Source of the DNA: Ophiura sarsii
Taxonomy: Eukaryota > Echinodermata > Ophiuroidea > Amphilepidida > Ophiuridae
Direction of reading: 5' to 3'
Length of the DNA: 64,000 bases
Assembly (NCBI GenBank): GCA_035610835.1
Contig: CM069446.1
Coordinates: forward strand, 51,561,625-51,625,624
Positions 1-10,100 of the stretch are shown here, piece by piece. Position numbers and translations under genes: made by a program. How positions within the stretch are numbered: position 1 is the first letter of the stretch; each line of letters starts with the position of its first letter. Under the pieces are notes generated by a model. It did no database searches, had not been told where the DNA came from, and saw nothing but the letters and a program-made list of their open reading frames with translations.

Positions 1-239
1 TCTGGGAGGGCTCTCCTGGGACATATTTGTTTAAATTAACACATTTTCTTGTCATACATTTTTCTTCAATTTTTATCATATTTTAAGGAAAGTCATTTGT
101 TATACAAAGGCCTGAAACACCTTGAAAATACAGAACCCCTTTCTGTTATTTCCCAAATTATTATTTTATTTTTAGGGGTTGAGCGAAAATCATCAGATAT
201 TAATCATGTGGCATCAATTACACGTAAACAGAGGTGGAA

Positions 240-346
240 CATGAGTTTTGCGGCTTGGGGTTCAGGAGCCCATTTGGTGCCCTGGTGGGGGTCCATATCC
301 TCGTGACCTCGTACCCCCTCCATTTGCGCCGTCTATGATTCTTAGC

Positions 347-380
<34 letters not shown>

Positions 381-387
381 CTCCTCT

Positions 388-419
<32 letters not shown>

Positions 420-870
420 CTCCTCACATTCAAATTCTAACACTTAACATCTAAACTAAGAGCATGATTGTATTATGCTCAAATCCAAATTCTTTTACTT
501 CAATATTTAGGGTGGGTAAAGACCCAATTATAGTTTTGAAACTTGTAGAGAAGATGCGCGCAAAGCGCGCAATACTTTTTAGTTTTTAACTAAAATTGTC
601 CAGAAAAAACGTTCGTGAAGCCATCTTGTTAAGTTTGAATAATGAAACATTGAAACTAATTCGCGCGAAGCGCACAAAAATTGGCATTTTAAATACTAAA
701 ACGGACGGTCTACATTATGACGGTTAACGCTATACTGGAATTCTTTTAGCAGGGTGTCGTCCCCTACATGAAGCTGATAGGGGACGTAACCCTCCCATTT
801 GTGCCGCCTATGCTCCTTACCCTTCCTCATCTTCCTCGTCCTTCTTCTTCCCCTCTTCCTCCTTTTTCAT
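240..870. repeat. Two related blocks with CCATTTGYGCCGYCTATG and TCC-rich tails
   Basis: 290-424 and 775-870 share cctccatttgcgccgtctatg-like sequence followed by a CTTCCTCCTC-rich run (perfect (TCCTCC)-type microsatellite at 349-424). Between them are two copies of gcgcgcaaagcgcgc-like palindromes (553, 662). Open frames here are products of the low-complexity runs. Confidence 0.7.
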
Positions 871-1047
871 TTTTACTATTTCGTCAATTTTTACTATGGG
901 GCATACGTTCTTTGTGGTGGGTTGGTCTGGGTACGTCTGTCACCGTCCCATAAACTTAATGTTTTTCTATGAGGTGGATGTTTTTAATTGGTACCGGCGA
1001 ACTTTAGATAACAAAAATCGAATTACTGCAATTATGGTTTTCTTTAG

Positions 1048-1194
1048 ATACCAGTCACTGAAAATAACGTGGTTGATGTTGTGGCAAGCTTAACACAAGT
1101 TATAAATGAAGCTACTGTGATCGATAGTAAAGGTCTGGAGTCCATTGCTGCGATCCTGGATGTTGTTGCGGATTTAGAACTGCCGGCTGAAAAT
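1048..1194 (+). CDS. aGPCR exon: helical GAIN subdomain A segment
   Basis: 49 codons in phase 0 after the acceptor tctttag, ending at donor gtaagc. The peptide is an amphipathic run rich in V, A, D and L with the pattern of GAIN subdomain A helices (V-x-x-L-T-x-V-I-N then A-x-I-L-D-V-V). It joins in phase to the exon at 3755. On its own it would be only a weak call; the joined reading frame supports it. Confidence 0.7.
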
Positions 1195-4100
1195 GTAAGC
1201 ATTAGGCCTAGGCCAAGGACGATAACAATCGAACAAAAAACGAAATGTTATACGACCCCGATTGACCAATTATTGTTCGAATTTGAGATTATTTAGTTTA
1301 ATTTTCAAACCTTATAATTTTATTTGCAATTCGTTCTGAAAATAAAGAAAGAAAGAAAGAGAAAAAATAAGAAAGGAATAAACAACCACAACACGAATGG
1401 TCCGTCCGTATAATGCAATTGTTTAGTTACGTAAGAGACTAATTATAACATATGCAATAAACTCGATTCTTATCTTCGTTAATCAATATTTAATCTTTGC
1501 CATTACAACACTTTTTTGGAAGCAGGCCATTACAACACTGACGCGGAGGCAGCTGGTCAGGATTTAAAAATGTTGATTAATAAGGGGGGATTCACGTGCT
1601 AATTTGCACATTTTCGATCTCAATTTTGAGTATCAAACTTACGTGGAAACCTATGACAACTATATATCACCATAACGAGGAAGTCACAGAGAATTCAATT
1701 TTTTTTAAACATGGTTGCTATGGTAACCAAGCAAGGCTCCTGATTGGTCGAAACTAAGAACAAGCCTAACTCAAAAATGAAACATCCATTTACATCCATA
1801 CTTGACACATATAATCAACTAGTAATTCCGCATGGCACCATGTTTTCGGAATTTTTAATTTTTACTTCCGGTTGCCATGGCAACCAAATATCCAGCCAAT
1901 CAGCACGTTTCGAAACGTAATTCTCTGTGACTTCCTTGTTATGGTGATATATGGTTGTCATATGTTTTCCCGTAAGTTTGATGCTCAAAATTGAGATCAA
2001 CAATGTGCCAATTAGCACGTGAATCCCCCCTTCGGAGCGTGTTTCACTGCAACAAGTAACCGCTAATAAACGCTAAGTTTCAATGGTCAGTTTTTAATCC
2101 CGCCTGTTTCTACTCGCGTAAAGTTACCGCTAAAATGTTAATACATTGTTTATGTCGGATGTTTTACTTAGAGCGTGTTTCTACTGGGGCACTGCAAAAA
2201 GTAAACGCTAATAAACGCTAAGTTTCAATCGGTCAGTTTTTAATCCCGCCTGTTTCTACTCGCGAAAAGTTACCGCTAAGTTTATCGATCCTAGTCGATG
2301 GGCCACGACCTTTGACATTTGACAATGCCACCGCACATGAAAAAGATTGCTTCACAATGTGTATAACCCAACGTGACACGGTTCACGGCGCAAACCGCTA
2401 AGATTATCGCCTTTTTGTTTCTATTGGGTTTATTGCCGATTATTGCCGGTTTCAAACCTGGTTTGTGAAGGTTTTTGGGATTACCAAAAATACCGATTAT
2501 TGCCGGGTTCTGCCTGTTTCTACTGGGCATATTAGCGGTTTCTTCCCCAGCAGAAACACGCTCCTACTTCCATTGGTTTGCCAAAATGATAAAATTATGG
2601 TATTTCTAGATAGATCATGGAGGCAGCCACGTTTATTTGTAGTACAGCGTAGTCTATGTCACATTCATAAAATACATGTAGGGCTATGCTGCTTATAATT
2701 AAGACAGCAAAAAAAGTAACTCGGCCGTTGTAAAAGCACCTATAATTTTAAAATTGTTACTCATATTTTAAAAATGAAAATACCAGGAGACGAATAATTT
2801 AATTACGGTGAGTTTGTGACCTTGTTTGTTAAAATCGATCGAGTATTGTTGTCGCGGTATGTGCTTACATATGAAAAGTGCCCATTTCCATTGTTGCAGT
2901 AACTCCTATTGATCTCTCTGATTCAGCATGAAGATAATAGCGGGAATTTTGACTAGTTGTGCTTGTTGTGCTGTAAACTTGATTAGCATAATCCGGGACA
3001 AATTTAATGGGGATGACAGGCGTACTTCTTTACAATTAAAAAGGATGAATTTAAAACTCCAAATGCTCAGAAGGTCCGAGAAGACAGACAGGACAGGTCA
3101 TCGCCATGGGCAAACTGTCAGTAGAACAGCGATGGCTCATTACGCTGAATCAGAGAGATCAATAGGAGTTACTGCAACAATGGAAATGGGCTGAAAATGG
3201 TTATTACAAAACATGTCTCTTTCTCTTAGACGGCCTCCATTTCATTTTAATGGAATTTTTTTTGAAGCTTGAAATTAGAATGACACTTATAAATAATAGT
3301 AAGTAATAGCTTTATAACTAGAAAAGTATCGGGCTATGTCAGTTGAAATCCATACACCCCCTATGGAAGACATTAATACCTTGATCTTCTGAAGACATCG
3401 TCGATTGAAATGGAGCCACCCATGCAGTTGAAAATCCACACCCCTGTGGGGAAGATTACAAGGGGGTGTATGGATTCATATGAAAAAGCCCGTGTTTTTT
3501 CTCTTTTAACCTCACAGAGGTAGTGTAGTCTTTATTTTCATCTCAACAAGTGTTAACTTATAATATCACGTTAAACAATAATACACATATGTTAATATAG
3601 ATATCGTACATTATGAGACATTCTTCTATAATATTAGTACAATGTGATATATGCTGTGAAGAAAAATTGATTTTAACATATCATTTTCAAGAATAAATTA
3701 TCATTTATTTTAAGCCCGTTATGATATACAGCTACATTTATTATATCTAAACAGCTAGCGAGATTCGTTGTGGCAATCGTAGACGACGTCCTTACCAGTT
3801 ACGACGAGGATCGTAACGAAGATACATCCACACCACAAGACGACGACGTATCTCCTATTGAAGTATCGCCCATCCCTAATCAGATCCAAAGAGCACTTGA
3901 AAGTCAGATATCAGCGTTACAGTCGGACCCAGATGGTAGGAACAATACTGTCATCGAAGGGAAAAACGTGGTCATCCATGCCGTGAAAATTCCAAGAGAG
4001 TCTCTCATTAATAACAACCTGGTATTTGAAAGCATTCCATCGGGTGAAGTGAACTCAGCCAATGGCAGGTCTACACGTGTACAGACGGGAAACGACCCTG

Positions 4101-7100
4101 ACAAAAGGGCTGAAGCCGCCAGTTCTTTGCCAAGTGATGTGTTTCTTTCCGTTACAGGTATGATTCACGCGTTATACATGTAGTTCGAATCAAGATCCTT
4201 TCGACATTTTGGAAAAAGTGTATTTTAGGTCCCGAATCTGGACTGCCCCAGTATCGTCCGATACTGGAACACCCATTATCGTTTGATACTGGTACAAAGT
4301 CAGTGTTCCAGTATCGGACGATACTGGGACATATAAAATGTACCATTATCGTTTGATACTTGAACAAAATTATGCACCAGCATCGTTCAATACTGGGACA
4401 AATTAAACTGGTAGCATGTGTAGCAGTATCGCCTGATACTGGAACATAAAAACGTTCCAGTATCGGTCGGCCCGATACTGGAACAGTAAATTCATATCAG
4501 TATCGGGCGACACTGGCAACATTGATGTTCCGGAATTGAACGATACTGGTATTATACCAGTATCTGGGACCTAAAGTACACTTTTCCGACATTTTTATAA
4601 CGTACGTTATGCCCCCGCCAAAATAACTGACTAGTGCGCAGTGTATATAAAATGAGCGTTATCTACACCTCTGCTGAAATCTCTTCATTGGCTACCTGTT
4701 GAACAGAGGATCACTTTTAACATGTTTAAATCGCTATTGATGTTTATAATTCATTAAACTGTCTTGCACCGATATATACTTATCAAACTGTTTCAAATTG
4801 TATGTTCCAAATAGACACTTAAGCGGCCGAGTGCACCAATGACGGGTAACTTAATAGGGAGGTAAGCTACCTCCCTAGTAGTTATGCTGTAACTGTAGCA
4901 AAACTTACTAACGATGTAATTCTTAGAGCATAACTGGCGAGTAACACCAGAAGAGCAACTAGCGAGGTAAACATCCACATTAATCAGCATCGTCCCATTA
5001 CAAAATTAATTGGCGCATATGCCAAGTGTTAACCTATAGTTTACTGTAAAATTCTGACGTGAATGGTCCTCCGTAATATTAAAAACGTGTCGTCACTCGC
5101 TAGGTCATAGGTGAGTGTAAATCAAGAATCACGTGGAGTCGGCCAGCGTTCCGGAAAAAAAATGATGCCATTTTATGGCCAAAAATTTCGAAGTTTGTTT
5201 ACCGCTTTTTCAAAAATAAGGACTATCATGACATTACAAACATATTTTGGGCGAGGGGCAGATACAAACATTGCACCAAAAAGCACAATTTTAATGACAA
5301 ACACAAGCACCCGATGGAAACAATTATATACAATTATAACACATATCTTAACACAAATACTTCCGTGGCGTGGATACCTTCGCTTCGCTTGTTAACCGCA
5401 GAACCCCGGTTCGATCCCCAGACCACGCACGGCACGATATGCTTTTTTTTTCTTCGTTCTTCTAGTTCTACCCTTCCACTCACAATGTTGAAACTTGGCT
5501 TTATCAGTTTTTAATTAATAAAAACAATAATAAGTTTATTTATTTAGTCATTATTTAAGATCCTTGGACGATTAGTACATTTTGGTCAAAATATGACCCA
5601 AGGTTGGTGCGATTAGTGTTTGAATGGGCAAAAGGAGTTGATCTAAATTTTGACTAAAAAAATCACCAAATTACATGAATAGATTTTCAAAAATATTAAA
5701 TCATTCAGCTTATGAGGGGTCACATTCCACTTCAAATAGACACCCCCTGGACATGCAAGCGCAACTTACTCTTGGGTCCGGTCAGGTATAACATTTAGCG
5801 TAAATTATCCGCCAGTTACTAGCCTAGTAGCTTACCCCGCATTGGCGCTCTCAACATTTTGGGTTACGCCTCAGTTACTAGCGAGGTAGCGCTATTCTTC
5901 AGCTACCCGTCATTGGTGCACTCGGCCGAATATGTCATCCTAGGATCATTGTCGTAGTCTTTCCTATGACAATGATAATATTTAAAGCTGGTGATGGATC
6001 TTTTACCGTTTCTGCTTCCAAGATTTTAGAAGGAACGATCTACATGTACCTTATGTTTATTAAACAGCCCGTTTCTGTTATTGTCTTCAAGAAAGCACTC
6101 AAGACATATTTATTCCCCATCGTATCTTGTTCCTTTTATAATTATGTATTTATCTTTTTTTAAAGCGCTTTCAAGTTTGAGCGTCCGGGAAATGGCGCAT
6201 CACCAGTACTTGTTGTATGGAAGTGTCGTTATGTTGCATTAACATTTTTCTTTTCCAGTCTGCACTCGGAAGATTGGATGGAATGAGAAAGTAAAGAATG
6301 CACATGCGAACTTAACTGCATTACAAAACTGTTTTGTTAATGTCAGATATCATTTTTGAGGGTCAATTAACACTACTTTCTGCTACTCAATCCACAGGTC
6401 AGACGGTAGCAGTAGCACATGAACGTGCACGTACTGACGTCATATTTCCCATGAATCACGGGGTCGCACGTACTAAATATTTTCCCCATGATTCATGGGA
6501 ACATTTATAAACAAAATCACTGTTATTTTATAAGGAACCAGGGTTTCTATTTATTTCAAAAGATGACAGTTTAATTTTTTAAACCATGAAGCTGAAGTAC
6601 TTAATAGTATTTTGTCCGAATTTAGTTTAATAACATGTGTCCGATTAGAGATATTGAGAAAATCACAATGATGACGTCACTTATTATTTAATTAATAGTT
6701 CAAATTTGACGCCTGATTTTACGACTCACAGGTAACAGTTCTGCTGCAGTGCCAGTTAGCTTTTTTGTTTATCAGAACACCAAGTTGTTTCCATCCCAAC
6801 GTCTGATCAACAACTCCGATAATCCAAACCAGATTCGCGTTGCTGTAGCAAGTCGTATTATCACAGCTAACGTGGAAGGAGCTGAAGACATTATCGATTT
6901 ACCAGAGAACAGCCAAGTTGAAACTATCTTTGCTATAGTTCTGGTAAGGTCAAGAAAAAGAAACCCTGTTCTACAAGACCTACCGAATTGAGATTTTTTA
7001 TTCCCCAATTTTCAGAAATGTCTTGAAAAATGTATAGATGGGGTTTTTTTAATTTAGAAAATATTTGCCAACTTTTTTAACCATTTTGAAATATTTTTAA

Positions 7101-10100
7101 AAATTGGAAATGTCAAGATGATTATGATGAGTAATGTTTCATCACATTATTGTGAATAATGCATAAGGCGACACTTAACCATTATTTATTGTTTTTCAAA
7201 TATTCCTCATTTGACAATGTCGCTTTTTATCAATATTGGAATATAATAGTACACCACTAATTATAGATTATTATAATATGCAAGTAATATTAATTTTTAA
7301 CACGTGCTATTTCTAACCCATTTAATTACGTGTGTATAATGTAGGAAAAAGACCAGAATGCTAGAATAGGTCATCCTCAATGTGTATTTTGGGATGTCAA
7401 TGCAAATGACGGAGTCGGTGATTGGTCGAATGAAGGGTGTCGATTCAACCGGACTCTCAAAGATGGCAATGTGGTGTGCCAATGTAATCATCTCACTAGC
7501 TTTGCCGTTTTAGTGGTAAGAATTAAAGATATCTTTAAGATAACTTTTCAAAATAATACAAAAAACGAGTTCTGCAATTAATGGTTTAAGTGTGTCTTCT
7601 TTTATTGGTTCCCAGTTTTGAATGAGAATTATTCTGTTATACATGTAGTTATAAACATCTATAAACATATCACTATAAACCATTTTATTGTCATCTTTTT
7701 TTAAACTTGTTTAACATGCACCTGAAAGAACATGCTTCCAAATCATTGAAATACATCATACACTGTCTAGCTAGATATCTCCTTATTCGTATTTACATGT
7801 GTCCTTTTCTAGCTTAGTTCTCCGATTTTGATCAATTTTTTTTAAATATCTTCTTTCTTTTCTTCTTCTTTTTTAGGATATATATGATCAAAAGGCTTTG
7901 GTGTTGGATTTCATAAGCAAGATTGGCTGCGGTATTTCTATTGCATGTTTATTGATAACGCTTATGACATACTTATCGAACAGGTAAGGAAGAAACAACA
8001 TTACGGCATCGGTACTGGTATGAAAATTCGAATATTATCCCATAAAACTACATGTGTGTCCATTAGGAAGACATTGCCCTGCATTCGTGGAATTAATGCT
8101 GGTTTATAGGAACACATCTGCAGCTTGATGTTTTTCTATATACCAGCCTCCACTTAATCTTGTTTTCTAAACATCTTGGCTGCACTAATTTGCACGATAT
8201 AGGTATAGAAACAGTAATTCATACACTCTAACTGGTACGAACCAATCAGAAAGCAGGAAATCAAAATACGCGGAGTGCATTGAAAATATCAATGCACTCC
8301 GCGTTTCGCGCCTTACAAGTGCGCATTGCTCGCTTTGTTTTGATTCGTTCTTGCAGGAAGCATGGGTTCGCCTGATTTTTGCTGCGGGTATTAGTAAAGT
8401 TTATTTATATGCTTTCTATTCGTTTGAAATTACTCAGGAAGGAAATTAAAACTATAAAAATATGATTAGTATCGTCGTGTATGAATTAGGTCAATACATG
8501 CGTCTCTTGTTTCTCGAGGATTCAGAAAAATCAATGCACTTACTTGATATGCTCACAATGCCACTCCCCCTTCGGGGTCGTGACATTATTCGCATCAACA
8601 CCCAGCGCGGCGTGCATTGATTTTTCTAATTTCTCTCGTAACAAGACATACGCATTAATTGACCTATACTTAATAGGACCCTACAGTAAAGGCGGCTTGG
8701 AGGGTTTTAAGTAAGCAGACAATGCTATAATTGAATATTAAGCAAAATGGCAACGTTTTATGTTGTCTGGTTTAGGCCTAACATTTTCTAATCCAAATAG
8801 TTTGTCAGGTGTAACGCTATCGGATGAGTATGACATCGGGGTTGAAACTCCAAGCATTTCCGGGTATGTTTGTCAGATCCAGTGTATTTCTTTTGAAAGC
8901 GATATGGACATAATACTTTCAGCACATGTTACGTGAGTCATTAACTTGCTGTTTCCACAATTAAGCTTGACTATAATAAAATGGATGTTTACGAATTGTG
9001 TGTGTTTTTGAGCCGCAGATTTAGTAACAAATTACCATTTCCAGTTTTAGAACCGATTATGGTTATATTCACTTGTTAATGACGTTATTGTGACATACAA
9101 TTGGGAGGGGCGGAGTGTTGATACTATAATAGTCAACAATGTATGGGCCTATAATTGAATATTCCAAGCATTGAAAATACAAGTGGAACTAACTATGTAA
9201 TTTGTGATTTGTTTGTCTTTCAGAAAGTTGCGTCAGAAACAACCTATGCAGATTATGCTCCATTTCTGTTTTTCGTTATTATGTCTTTACTTGGTATTCG
9301 TCTTTGGGATTGACCGGACTACCCCAAGATGGGGATGCACCACTGTGTCCGTATTGATTCATTACTTTGCATTAACCTCGATATCATGGATGGGCGTCGA
9401 AGCTACCAATATGTACATACTCTTTGTGAAAGTCGTTGGCGTTTACATAACCAAATTTGTGTTGAAATCGGCTTTAGTAGCGTGGGGTGAGTTATTAAAA
9501 GTAAAAGAATAGATGAAGACGGTTGTCTTTATGTAAACATATTTATCTAACGAGTATATTATGTCACTGAACTTGGCAGAGGTGTTGATGGGGCTCCGTC
9601 TTACCAGGTTTACTGCATCCGTTTCGAGTACACAATTAAATTCGCAGATAATCAAGTTGGTGGAATTGCCCTGTTCCATGATAGCACATATCGTCGCTGT
9701 TCTGTCCACACCTTGTAAGTTTTCCCGACCCTTCAGCATGTATAAAGTAACATTGCCCAACGGTAATATGCATAGGACATACATGTGTTGCTTTAAACGT
9801 GTTCAGGGGTAAGAGCACTTACAAGATTTTCGTTTATGTGTTTTTGGGCCTTTCACGTGTTTACAGCAACCCCCCCCCCCCACGCCCCCCCCCCCCCCCC
9901 ACCCCCCCCCCCCCCCCCCCCCCCCCAAGGGTATACATAGGTAGTACGACTGTATACATGCTGAAGGGCCGGACAGAAATGTTTTAACAGAACAGCGACG
10001 TTATATTAATATTTGTTCTTGTTGTTCTTTCAGGATTACCTGCCGTTATTGTTACTATTGCATTGTGTGTGGACCATACGCAATATGCCAATCAACAACA

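Noticed and set aside
218..454. Arg-rich and Pro-rich frames on both strands
   Set aside because: Products of a TCC-rich microsatellite.
2928..3194. 88-codon frame as an aGPCR exon
   Set aside because: It lies inside an element with perfect 47-bp inverted ends, and the flanking exons already join in phase without it.
4211..4588. Repeat-spacer look of a CRISPR array
   Set aside because: The DNA is animal nuclear (introns, LINEs, GPCR). The units are palindromes that vary, the spacers differ in length from 5 to 26 bases, the array is bounded by inverted ends, and there are no cas genes.
6430..6680. Two TGACGTCA sites as cAMP-response elements
   Set aside because: Eight-base matches in a GPCR intron with no promoter nearby; chance is likely enough.
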